NCBI RefSeq assembly: GCF_932294415.1 | Contig: NC_065536.1 | Coordinates: 56,483,854-56,547,853, forward strand | Direction: 5' to 3' | DNA: 64,000 bases | Source of the DNA: Quercus robur | Lineage: Eukaryota > Streptophyta > Magnoliopsida > Fagales > Fagaceae | Part shown: positions 21,828 through 33,212 of the stretch, piece by piece | Position numbering within the stretch: position 1 is the first letter of the stretch | Layout of the letters: each line of letters starts with the position of its first letter | The notes under the pieces: generated by a model | Databases searched by the model: none | What the model was told of the DNA's origin: nothing | The model's input: the letters and a program-made list of their open reading frames with translations, nothing else | Translations under genes and position numbers: made by a program

Positions 21828-23404
21828 ATGGATCTCGGTGAATTTCAAATTCCGGGGAATTCCGACCCAAATCAAAAAACCTCTCATTTATCTCTCGATA
21901 TCGGAGGTAATCTGTTTTTTTTTTTTTTTTCGTTATTTCATTTTGGCCCATGTATTTGATTTTCCTCAAATCAGTTATATCTGTTACATGCCACTTTGGA
22001 CGTGTCCAAAAAAATTCAGTACTATTGAATTAAAGTAGCTTCCCTTCCCATATTCAAATTTGATTTACTGTTTATCTAAAAAAAAAAAAAAATTTTGATT
22101 TACTGAGCTGTAATGAGAGTCCCTTTTTGATGACCCATTTGTGATAATAAATTTTTACAGTAAACTGTGTTTTGTGTTGTTGCGAAATGAATTTTTGGGA
22201 TTTAAAAATGCTCTTTTAGGCTCCCCAAATGGTGCAAAATGAAGTGTTAGAAATGCAATTTATGCCAGTGTTGAAGTAGCGTTGTGTGTGTGTTTTTTTG
22301 GGCAGGGTCACTGATTAAGTTGGTGTATTTCTCAACCAATGATGGTGATGATGATGATGAGTTGGGGAGGTCGGGAAAGGAAAGTGTTGGGGTTTCTAAT
22401 GGTAACAGGAGTTTTCCGGTTCTTAAAGGGAGGCTCCATTTTTCGAAGTTCGAGACGTGCAAGATCAATGATTGCTTAGATTTCATACAAACCAAGCAGC
22501 TTCATATTGGTGGTATGTGTGGACTTACATGTTATTGCTACTTCAGAAACTGATTCTTGTTGTAGAAGTCATTGAACTTGTGCTAATGTTTGGAACCATG
22601 TTGAAGGGAGAGAGGTGTTGTTAATGCACTTTGGTGTAGCTTGTTTTGTCTATGCTTGATTTGATTGAGCTCAAGCTTGTTTCACAGCATAACCAAGCTG
22701 ATGAGTCAGCCTAATACATCATTAAAATGCATGTCAAAATCTCGCAATTCTAGTTTACGAACACAACTTAGTAATCTTAATATACTTTAAACCTTAAATA
22801 ATTCTTCGTTGTATTACCCCAAGGGATAGCAAAATTGGCTGGGGAGCATGCCTCATGAAGCAGATGTCACTATCTGCTTGACCTGAGTGTTTCTCTAGCT
22901 TAGCAGAACAAGCTTTTGGCATCGATCTCAAGCTTCACTGTGATTGGTTAGAAGCTCCTTTAAGAGCCAAACCCACTTTGTTCACATGGTTTCAATGTGA
23001 TTTATGGTCCTGGATGGCCTTTGCATTGGTTTAACATAATTCTTAAAAGACATAGGTAGCACCTGCCTTTTGACAAGAAGGGTGGAGTATGTTTTAACAG
23101 TCTGTGATGTTCTTAGCAAAAGAAATCCCATAAAGTAGGCATTCCTTGAATGCAAAAATATTTCCTCAATCCTTGTGATATTAATTAGAAAGCTGCAATT
23201 TAAAATCATTTAAAGTTATTTTTAAATGCTCTTTAAATCTTCATGATGTATTTGCTAATTCTTGTCTTTCTGCTTATAATTGAAATGAATTAGGTTGCCA
23301 GCGACTTGGGGCTCTTCCCATTGAGAAGACCATAATTAAGGTAAAAGCTATTGTTTAGCATTGCCATGCTATTCTTCTTAAGTAGTTTGGTCATATTAGG
23401 TTTG

Positions 23405-23441
<37 letters not shown>

Positions 23442-26400
23442 AATGTTTGATAGCAGCTGGATATCTTTTCATGATATACTGGCAAAATAGCACATGTAAT
23501 TCATGTGCAGAAGAAAAAAAGGAAATGGGTGGATATGGAGAGAGATTATGTCATGAGAAACTTGGTTTTTGGTATTAACTACTTACCATATGTGAGCAGG
23601 CCACAGGTGGAGGGGCATACAAGTATGCTGATCTCTTCAAAGAAAAGCTTGGCATTTGTCTTGACAAGGAAGATGAAATGGACTGTCTTGTAGCTGGGGC
23701 TAATTTTTTACTTAAGGTGGGACCCTACTTACCATAAATTGGTATGCAGAACTAAATATCTGTCTTTTACATATAATGAAGTTAAATTCTTTCATGCTGT
23801 ACTTAGTATCTTGCCCTTTATTTATCTTGAATTCTGTTCTGATTCTTCGTCACATACATACCCACACATTTGCGTCAATCAAAATAGTATTTGTTTGGGG
23901 GAGAGGAGAGGTCAAGAAATGTTTGTATTCTATCAAATGTCTGTGTGACAAGTGTATAACTATTATTGATATTAAAATTATTTCATTCATGTTTCAAACC
24001 AACTATTTCATTGCATATACTTTCTTGTTTGCCATACATACCAATGTCTTGACTGATAGTTTCGATTGACATTTATACATTTTTTGAGTAGGCAGTTCAT
24101 CAAGAAGCATTTACATACTTGGACGGAAAGAAGGAATTTGTGCAGATTGACCATAATGATTTGTACCCCTACCTCCTTGTTAATATTGGGTCTGGTGTCA
24201 GCATGATCAAGGTATACTAGTCATTATTATTTGCTCCAGTAACTGGTTTTGGTTCATGTTCTTAAAACTTTAATTTTTTTTTTTTTTTAATCATAATGAT
24301 TTGCAAGGGTTAGCTAGGGCACCTTCTACCCAATTAGTCTATTAAGGATGCATAGCCAAACCCATAGTTTTGGAACTAAGGCTTTGTTGTTGTTGTTTTA
24401 GTATTTGATCATAATGATATGTTCCTAAATTCGTTGTTAATTTCTGTCCTGTGCTTGTATAGGTTGAAGGGGATGGGAAATTTGAGAGAGTGAGTGGAAC
24501 AAATGTTGGTGGTGGCACTTTTTGGGGGTTGGGAAGGCTCTTAACAAAGTGCAAGAGGTAATTTCGATATTTGTTTATTTCAGTGTGATGATTGGCCTTG
24601 TTCTTATTTTGTTTTTGATTTATAGAACAAAGTGCAAGAGGGAGCTTCTATCTTTGATTATGTCAGTACGATGATTTATCTTCTCATTACATAGCCATTA
24701 ATTTACAGACCACCAATGTATTTTCTGTCTCAGTTTTGATGAGTTGCTGCAAATAAGTCACCAGGGAAATAACAGAGTGATAGACATGCTTGTTGGGGAC
24801 ATCTATGGTGGAACAGACTATTCAAAGGTGAGTATTCTTGATAGACAGGTCTTTGCTTTAATTTAGCTTGCTGAGAGATTTGCTGTTATGTGTACTGTGT
24901 ACTTCCTGTTGAAGTTTTAGTTTGAATATATATTGCAGAAATCAGGCTGTAGTTAGCCTGAACTTTTGTAATGTGGTTTCTTGTTAAAAGGGATTTAGAA
25001 TGCCAGACCCTCAATGCACCACATCGCAGTTTATTTTCAAACATTCAAAACATTTTCCTTAATACCATTTTGTAACCACATTTGTTATGTGCAAAGACCA
25101 GTTTACCATGTTAAATCCATAGAGACATCATCATTTGGATAGTTTGGATATGGGGCCTATTTGATTCTCTTATCTCATGAACTCCTAAACTCTTTTTCCA
25201 ACTCATCTCACTTGTCTCTCTATCTTTTCATCTTCTCTTTTCTTCATATTTAAGTTCTAGCGCATTTATTTGATCATGTGGTTTCCTTCAATTGTAAAAA
25301 TTTCTCATTGATTAGACTCCTCGCTATCTTGAAGATTTTGTCACAGTAGTGGTATTGTTGTAAAGGTGACGTGGGTTACATAGAAAACTTCATTTAAATT
25401 ATTTTGAAGCGAAAATATAGCGTTCCTGTGTGATGCACAGCTCATCACCTAGTTGGTCTTAATTTTAACAGATGATGATGATGAAGGCCTTTTAGTTTCC
25501 ATGTTAATTTTCCATCTTATAATTAAGTTAACCCCCCCCAACCCCCCCCCCCCCCCCCCCCCCCCCCATCTTGATGCTAACAGGTTGGTCTTTCATCAAC
25601 AACTATTGCTTCTAGCTTTGGCAAGACAATTTCTGATAAAAAAGAGCTTCAAGATTACCGACCTGAAGATATTGCCCGGTCACTCTTAAGAATGATTTCA
25701 AACAACATTGGACAGGTCAGTTGCAGTGGGGCAGATTTCTTATTTGCCTTAAATTGAATATTTTGTGATGTGGTGATGTGTCTGCCTTTACTGGAGAAGA
25801 CAGATTACTAGTTGATGTTTTGTCCTGTCAAGAGTTTAGAGAAAATTTTGGCCGAATCCTAGAATATAGTTTATTTTTTGTTTAGATGTTCCAATTCTAG
25901 AAATTGGTTTTTGCACATCTATTACAGAAGCTTTGGTAGCCAACTACAATACTAAACCAGCCAAGATTTGTCAGTCATATCTGTTTTCATAACACATGTT
26001 GTGATGTGTAGATAATTTATTTTGCTACAAGTAATTCCCATCTCCTTAAGTCTTATGTCAAACTTTAAGTGAATATGACAAGTTGTAATCTTGAAGTCAC
26101 TTATGCAGTAAAGGAAAATGCAGTCAAATGAGCTCCTCAAAATTGATACTATGCCTAGTGAGGTAGTGCAATTTGGATTTTAGAATTCCTTTGCAAACCC
26201 TGTAATCATCTTACTTTTTCCTCTGTAGTACTCTCTTCATATATTATGAGCATTTTGTTCCATGTCTTCCCAATTCCTTCTTATTACTTTCCTGGTTTTC
26301 TCCATTTGATTTTATTTTCTGTATGCTTGTCAATTTTAATGATTTCATGTACGTACAGCAGAACAATATGTTTCAACCTATCATGTAACATGTAACAAAA

Positions 26401-27807
26401 AAAACAAGAGCATATTGTCGTTATCAAAAAATATCTTCTACCCTTGAGTGGGCTGCATGGGTATATTGGGTTATATGTTGAGGCTTCAGTTCTTCTTTCA
26501 TCTCCTACTTTCATGTTCTTTTAGTAACCCCTAGTACTTTCAGAACTTTCAAACTTTTCTAGATTGTTCTTTCTTAATGGCAAGGTTCAAGCCTTGGATT
26601 CAGGTAGTACATAGACGAACTTAAAACATTAAGCTAGTTAATAGTATCATAAAATCATAAGAATGGTATCATAAATCTTAAAATTGTGTTTACTGATCAG
26701 GCATACTTGGCGTGCTTGACCACATTAGTTATTCTACTTTTCATTTGTTTAGCACATTCTGGGGTTAACTTAGATTCTTCAATGCAAATTATGTATGCTT
26801 ATGCATGCATAAGTAGCAGTCTGTCTGCAATTTTATAGAAGTAGGGTGGTGTCCTTGGTTTTATTTTTATTTTTTATTTCCTGGTCTTGATCATGGTGTT
26901 GAATGCACTTTCATTAAAGTATCATATTGTAATTGAGGGTTGGAAGTATACTCCCTTAAGTTAGTTGATTTCCTTTGCCATGCCTGGAGATGCTGCCATT
27001 TGCTAGGCATTCCTTGAAATGCAGTCTGTAATCCATGATTCTTTGTTGTTTAAAAACAAATTGACAACTCATTTCCTTTTTTGTCTTAGAATTTCCGTTG
27101 TGCAAAATTTTTTATTATTTAATTCTATCTGAAATCAATGTAAAATTCCCTAAATTATAATCAACAGTTAGTGTTTGATAATATTTTGTTTTACTTCTTA
27201 TGATTAGATTGCTTACTTGAATGCACTCCGATTTGGGCTCAAGCGGATATTTTTTGGAGGATTTTTCATCCGGGGTCATGCTTATACCATGGATACAATT
27301 GCAGTTGCAGTTGACTTCTGGTAATTATGATAACATTTGTTTTCTTGGTCACAGCACACATGGATATTTTTTGAAGAATTTTTCATCTGGTGTCATGCTT
27401 TTCCATGTTTTTGGGTGGGGGATCATCCTGTTCTTCCCAACCTTCTTTTCATTCTTGGTTTTAGGATCAATCTCTAGGAATGTTATAGTGTTCCATGCCT
27501 GATTTTGGTTTTGATCTATTATTCCATTCTTTGACAAAGGCTTTCAATTTAAAAAAACATCATTTTTTTTTTTTCTGTTATTAGGTCTAAAGGTGAGGCT
27601 AAGGCAATGTTTTTGCGGCATGAAGGATTTCTTGGAGCATTGGGTGCCTTCATGAGCTATGAAAAACATGGTCTTGATGACTCGATGATCCATCATCTAA
27701 CACAGAAATTCCCAATGTCTTCCCTTGTAGGAGATAAGATTTGTAGTCCACTAAATGGGGAATTGAATGACAATGAAAGTATAGAATGCAGTGTCTATGC
27801 ATCTTAG
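21828..27807 (+). CDS. PANK1: Pantothenate kinase (eukaryotic type II, PANK1/CoaA)
   Basis: Phosphorylates pantothenate with ATP, the first and controlling step of coenzyme A synthesis, normally in the cytosol. Exons assembled by frame and GT-AG junctions: 21828-21906, 22306-22512, 23294-23340, 23600-23716, 24092-24211, 24463-24557, 24734-24827, 25584-25715, 27208-27320, 27585-27807; 1227 nt, 408 residues. Family signatures are the phosphate-binding [13 protein letters not shown] (residues 23-35), [11 protein letters not shown] opening exon 4, [13 protein letters not shown] ending exon 5, [16 protein letters not shown] (about 200-215), and GGFFIRGH in exon 9. The length fits plant PANK1. The plant PANK2 form has an extra phosphatase-like domain, and here a stop follows the kinase domain. 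Exon 1 and its promoter are duplicated 13 kb upstream. It converges on the DUF220 gene. Plant naming is by memory of the Arabidopsis homologue. Confidence 0.95.
24626..24645 (+). repeat. Small duplicate of the exon 6 end within intron 6
   Basis: The last bases of exon 6 (aacaaagtgcaagag, 24543-24557) recur in the following intron, where they run on into ggagc rather than a donor gt. The copy therefore cannot serve as a splice donor at that point. Confidence 0.6.
25532..25567 (+). repeat. Poly-C tract just before the exon 8 acceptor
   Basis: C8, two A residues, then C26 immediately precede atcttgatgctaacag at the 3' end of intron 7. It occupies the place of the polypyrimidine tract. The exact length in the genome is uncertain because such runs are hard to sequence. 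Confidence 0.9.
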
Positions 27808-28010
27808 AATCTGAAGTGATTTCTTCTCTTGGCCTTGGATACAGGATGCTGTACAAGGCAATGCTTGGTTGCCTGTGTTCATTCCGAGCAAGTCAAAGAG
27901 TTGAAATTCTATGTAATATTTGTAACATAGTAACAGGGTTGTAGGAAAAGTATCTGAAAAAGAAAATTAAGGGGAGAGATACTGAGAGAGTAACAACAAT
28001 ACAACATGAA

Positions 28011-28016
28011 AATAAA
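28011..28016 (+). terminator. Candidate poly(A) signal of the pantothenate kinase gene
   Basis: AATAAA about 200 bp after the stop codon, in the expected place for a plant 3' UTR. No cleavage site can be assigned from sequence. Confidence 0.5.
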
Positions 28017-28099
28017 CAATGTTACTTTCCCTAATTGTCTTTGTATCAATTTTGACTAGTATTCTGTAATTCAGCATACTGTAACTCTTATTGTTTAAT

Positions 28100-29155
28100 C
28101 AATATCTTACTATCACTTTTGAGTTGTTTCACCTTTGAACTTTAGTTTCTGTTCTCTTCTACTTTGACTGTGATGCCCAAATTGCAGAACTCCGATCCGA
28201 TTTATTCCTACAAGTGAGTTCTCTAACACAATGGATCATGTGATCATGCTAGCATTCTAACAAAAATACTTGATATGAGATTGGTAACCTATTGTATCAA
28301 TTAGTGGGTAACCAGTTGGCACTGTGTGTCAAAATATTCATGGGTGGATATGAGTTTAGAAGATTGTCCTTTCTTCTATTAATTTAAAACAAGTGGCTAA
28401 TACGCAAGAGTTATCCCTAACATCACACTTTTAAAGTTTAGGAAAATAATTTTTTAAAATAAGGGGCCAAAAATGATAATCAAATTTGTTAAAATTTTTT
28501 AGAATATTCATCAAATATTCGGGAATTGGTTTTCAAGAGGAAACAAAGCAAAACATGATTTAAAATATTAAAAAAACTAACAAAGTAGCAATAATTATTT
28601 GAAACTTCTAATGGAAATGTGTAAATCACCAAAAATGGGGTTTAGGATTAATCCAACAATAGAGTACCTTATGGGTTCTAATTGGCTTAATTAGTAAATT
28701 TTCTTATTATCGAATGCGATACTTGTGTTCAAAGCTCATCTATGCCAAAAAGAAATATATCTTAGCTTGATGGTAAAAGGCAATCATCAAAAGCAATCAA
28801 AATATGTAATATCATCTTAGTGTTAATTTGGGTTCCATTTGCTATGCTCTACTCTGCCAAGAACACATCCAGTCTCTTAGCAATAACAAAGGCGCTAAAT
28901 TTGAAGAAAACTACTCAACAATCCAGATGCAAAACATCTGGCTGAAAGTTAGCAGCTTCATTGTTCTAATAATTGATCGTGTTTTCAGACACTGAACTCA
29001 AGACATTAAGGTAAATGAACCAATATAACTAACAATCCAATGATTTTGATTAATATATTATTACAAAATATTGCTAGAGGTTCAGATATCAATTACAGGT
29101 ACAGTGGATACGTATAAGAAGCTCACAAGTTAAACAGAAATTATTCACAAGTAGA
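28100..29155. other. Intergenic region between convergent genes, nothing recognised
   Basis: AT-rich sequence lying between the 3' ends of the kinase gene (+) and the DUF220 gene (-). It must contain the 3' UTR of the latter. No element termini or long frames are visible. Confidence 0.6.
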
Positions 29156-31474
29156 TCATTTGGGAGTCAGCAGCCTTCTATGACATTGCTTTGCACTTCT
29201 CCTACGCAGGGTCCATCTTTCTTTAATATCCCATATGTTATCAACTAGGCCTTCATCAGACATTCCCACAGATATCTCTAGCGCCTTGCGAGATTTTTCA
29301 GGGTTTAAACTTTCCCTAATTCTGGCAGTTTCAGCAAGCATGTCGTTTATCAGCATCTCTGATGTCTTGGTTGTTATTCCCCTAAGATACCAGGAAATAG
29401 GTGGAGGTGGAACAATGGCTGGTTGAATAAGTTGGTCCAAGCTCACTATTGACCCTACCCTTCCTTTGCCTTTGGTACATGCACAATACTGTTCCCATGT
29501 CTTAGGCTTAAAGGGAGAGCAGATTTTCTCATCAATAAACACAGGATCTACTTTCCAGCACCCTTCAAATTTTTTCATAAATCCCGTTTTCACTTGCTTG
29601 AACTTCATCTGACAAACAGTCATATATTAGAGAGATAAAAAATGGCTTGTTCTCATCACATAATCCAATCTCCATGTCCTAAAGCACAATAATGTAATAA
29701 AGGGATGAACTTGCCCCAAATGTGGTATTGTCTCAAGGTTGATATATGAGGTATTGCTTATGAACGTCATGTGATGGTAATGATGGTACTTACTAATACG
29801 AAATGAGGCATCAAATAATATAGCAAGCCTATTTGTCAGAAAATAACAAAATGGAAGACAAATGCATATAATTTCAGTAAGTTTCCTTCCAAAACCTTGT
29901 GTTGGGGAGCTCTACAATTGGTGTTCGATTAAAAGAAAATCCAGCAATAGTATGTTTTTTTCATACCAGAGAATTGTAAAATTCCTTTTCCATGAGTTTC
30001 CTAACAACTAAATGCAACCACAACAAAAAATTCTTTAGATCCTCATGCCTGATGAAAATCAGGTTTGTAAGTTGCAACATGAACAGTTCCCCCACCCCCT
30101 CCATTTTCCCTAGCAAAACACACACACACCAACAATGAAAACTGATATCTTACCGAGTGATCTTCTCTGTTTTGATCTACTAAAACATGAACCGAGATGG
30201 TTCCTGACCACCAAAGAAATCTCCATATGGCTGCCTGCTCCAATTCAACCACCTGCCTCGAACCTTCATCGACCAAAACTTCTCTGGATATTACTTCCTG
30301 AAGCAAGACATTTAACTTGTCATACAAAAATTAGAATCTCAATAAGATGATACAGCTTTAAAACTAGGAGAACTATCATATCATAAGTGAGAGTACCATA
30401 AGATAAAAAGTCTACTATATATCGAATACAAGTTTTAATAAGTGAATAGCATGTTTAACTGCAATGTTTCATTACTTCCCTAAGAGATGACGCTTGCTAC
30501 TAAAATCTGAAAGAAATAGTAGATGAACAGATACTACCTACCTTAATATTTTTGAAAACCCTCTTGTTATCAGGATCGATCACAATATTATATACTGCAT
30601 CTGGAGGCAGCCCAACATTAACTTTGACATTAAGGTTGCAAAGAGAACCTTTTGGTACGCTGACCTGCCAGAGAGAGATATTAGAACCCATAATTCCATA
30701 TAAGTTGTGGCTTTGATGGAAATCAGTATGGACATCCAGTCACCCAGAGAAGCTATCAACTCTGCAAGATTATCCTAGCAACATATGCAATAGGTTGGAC
30801 ATTTACCATCAGCAAAATAACTCCAGTATTCTTTTCTACACCGCCAGTGTTGCTTTTGGGGCAACTAATACCAATCTAAGTTTATATCATATTTTCATCC
30901 CACACGAAAATTTTCATGTGGAACTGGATTTATGTACTGGCATAACAGAATGTACAAGTGTAGCTACCAGGATTAATCATGTCAGGACTTGACTGTTGCA
31001 AAATCTTCTACTCAAATCTTGACTTGAGCCAATTTGTCACAACTCGTTAGAAAACCAAGAAGAACGTTTTTGTTGCTTAACTCTCACCTTTATTTCTGGA
31101 GATTGATCAACCCATGATGGATTTTCTGTCCATGCTTGCATTTGCTTTTCCAAATCAACCTCCCACGCTGTAGATGATCCTTTCTCCTTTCTTAGGACAG
31201 GGTTCACTGAGTTTACTCCTTCAATATCTTTAGCTAATCTTTGAAGCCGAGACTGTGTCAAAAAAGGGAGAATCTCTTCAACTATCAACAAAGATTAACT
31301 GCCACTAATCCACTATAGGCTTCAAATGAGAAGGCTAACCTTAAGACAATTGTGAAGCTTGTGAGGAAGCTGCACAAAAAATGTAGAAAATGCCGAATCA
31401 AACGCCCTGCGTTTTCCATTTTCCTTGTTCATGTGGATATCTATGTTTGTTTTTGACATCTCTGTCTCACCCAT
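29156..31474 (-). CDS. DUF220 family protein (START/Bet v 1-like lipid-transport superfamily)
   Basis: Coding exons read on the minus strand: 31474-31340, 31252-31088, 30664-30542, 30297-30154, 29608-29156; 1020 nt including the stop, 339 residues, with GT-AG junctions and all exons in frame. The central part [20 protein letters not shown], then [20 protein letters not shown], then LWRFLWW-like [22 protein letters not shown] is characteristic of plant DUF220 proteins. The tail has [13 protein letters not shown] and a basic C-terminus ([14 protein letters not shown]). These proteins are grouped with polyketide cyclase/START-like lipid-binding folds; the ligand and biochemical role are not known to me. 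The start is the first ATG after an acceptor at 31481; the N-terminus ([10 protein letters not shown]) is less conserved and thus less certain. No signal peptide or membrane segment is apparent. Confidence 0.9.
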
Positions 31475-31999
31475 TAAACCCTGAAGTAGTTTGGAAAAGT
31501 TAGTTCAATTTCTGTGTTTTATACTTTTTTTTTGGAGCTAAACGATAGAAAACTTAATTTAACTAATGAAAGAATACAAGTAAAGCTAGTTAAGACCTTG
31601 TTCTGATTAAAAATTAATTCTTTGAAACTTGGGAGTCATTTTCTACATAATGTCTATCTACAGAGCAACCAACAACAGTGTGTAATTATAAGATAGCTAC
31701 CAAATCACCATATATGAGTAAATGAGTCACATAACTTGCAATAAGCACACCCACCAAGGTTTGTGCACCACCAATTCCAAATTCAAGAAAATTAGTTCAG
31801 TTATAATCAACATCGAGCATGAAACATCCAAATAACAATGAATGAGAGCCAAAACCCAAGAGATAAAAAGCAGTTCAGAAACCCCATAGCTCTTTAAAAA
31901 TTGAGAGGACCAAGAAAAGAAAAAGAAACTCATAATCAAAGAATGTTAGTACTTACTAGTAATTTTTAGCAAGGAATCAAAGTGAATAGATTCACTTAC

Positions 32000-32210
32000 A
32001 AAGGGAATTTTGTTAGAAGAATATCCCAAGTCCAGTCCACTGTAGACTCTTTTGAAGCTGATCCCAGATTTGCAGTTGGATATGATACGAAATCTTAAAC
32101 AACTGTTGGCCACGTGATGCACACATTTTACAAAAAGTGAGTACCAGCACACCAGCAATTGTCTTGAAAGAGCTTGGTTGTCTGTTTCTCATCTACTTCT
32201 CTGCAATAAT
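32000..32210 (-). other. Probable 5' UTR exon of the DUF220 gene
   Basis: A good donor (gtaagt) on the minus strand at 31999-31994 and the acceptor (cttcag) just before 31480 would define an intron of about 520 bp in the leader. The upstream limit of the exon is a guess. Confidence 0.45.
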
Positions 32211-32917
32211 CCAACGGTGTTAATCACCAATGGTCTCCACTACATATTGAGGATCCTAGGGTCTCCCAAATGCCAACAAGCTTATATGGAGTAATTTATT
32301 ACAATTTAAAGTAGTTTTAAATGTCAACAGCTTTATAAAATAAATGCAATTAGTCAGCACGAAAATTTTGAAAATTTGTTTTTTTTTTATTAAGTTAAAA
32401 ATAAAAATAATATATGAGACTGGTAAGTATTACTTTAAAATCATTTTTTAAAATGATGTGGTTATTTTGTAATAAAGTATAGTTGATAAAATATATTAGA
32501 TTTTATAATTTTTTTTGAGGAATATAGATTTTATAAATTAAGCTATTTATTTTTGTTTTGAAAGTGTTTTAAATTTTGTAAGTTTTTATTTCAAGGAAAT
32601 ATAATGAATTTTACACTCAATTATTATATAAGGCAAGATATTTTATAAATACTGTAATATATTGGTTGGAATTTGTTTTTAATACCCTTACAAACGGTTC
32701 ATCTTCTACATGTATTGAATGACTTAAAGAGGAAGTGGAATTAAGTAATTCCATCACTTATATTAGAAAAAAAATACAAGACTTTAATAATATTAGAAAA
32801 TTGTAATTTTATCAAGAACCATTAACATTATGCTGAAAATGTGACATAATTGTTAAAGAAGCAGCTCCTCTTTCTAGACAAACCTTTCCTCCCAAACCTG
32901 ACAAACCATGAATGAGG
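32211..32917. other. AT-rich upstream region, nothing recognised
   Basis: Lies upstream of the DUF220 gene on its strand. No element termini or coding frame seen. Confidence 0.5.
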
Positions 32918-33046
32918 TGGACCGATTGGATGAAAATATATCAAAATGGACCGAAATAGACCAAATAGACTAAAATGAACTGAAATGGACCAAAGTGGAC
33001 GAAAATGAACTGAAGTAGACCAAAATGGATCGAAGTGGTCTGAAAT
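32918..33046. repeat. Degenerate minisatellite of a short gga-cc-aaatg motif
   Basis: About ten imperfect units of the type aaatggaccgaaatagacc and aaatgaactgaaatggacc follow one another. No gene. Confidence 0.75.
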
Positions 33047-33117
33047 GCTACACTGATATGGTTTAACAAGAGTGTAGTAATAATAAATATTACAATAAGC
33101 TTTTAAATATTATATGA

Positions 33118-33202
33118 GTAATATTACAGTCACAAACTATTTTACAATATTTTTACAAATGGTTGATGTGACTAGTTTCTTATTAGTTTTCATTTAAGCC
33201 TA
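33118..33202. mobile_element. Left half of a MITE split by a LINE
   Basis: The arm cacaaactattttacaatat, then ttttacaaatggttgatgtg, is the inverted counterpart of 35621-35707 (cacatcggcagtttgtaaaa, then tttttgtaaaaatatttgta). The two halves join naturally if the LINE at 33213-35610 is removed. Confidence 0.75.
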
Positions 33203-33212
33203 CCATTGACAT

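Larger units (their letters stand above)
10318..22017. repeat. Segment B of a tandem segmental duplication
   Basis: It aligns with about 705-9032 once the insertions at 10866-13150, 13559-15731, 15977-17880, 18628-19322 and 19486-20045 are removed. It leads without interruption into the rest of the kinase gene, so B carries the promoter and exon 1 attached to the working gene. The uninterrupted parts (13168-13558, 15733-15976, 17881-18255, 20430-21360) hold no gene. Confidence 0.9.

Noticed and set aside
22284-22553. 89-residue plus-strand frame treated as a separate gene
   Set aside because: It is exon 2 of the pantothenate kinase with unspliced flanks.
27221-27502. 93-residue frame overlapping kinase exon 9
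   Set aside because: Different frame from the true exon 9 (27208-27320) and running on into the intron.
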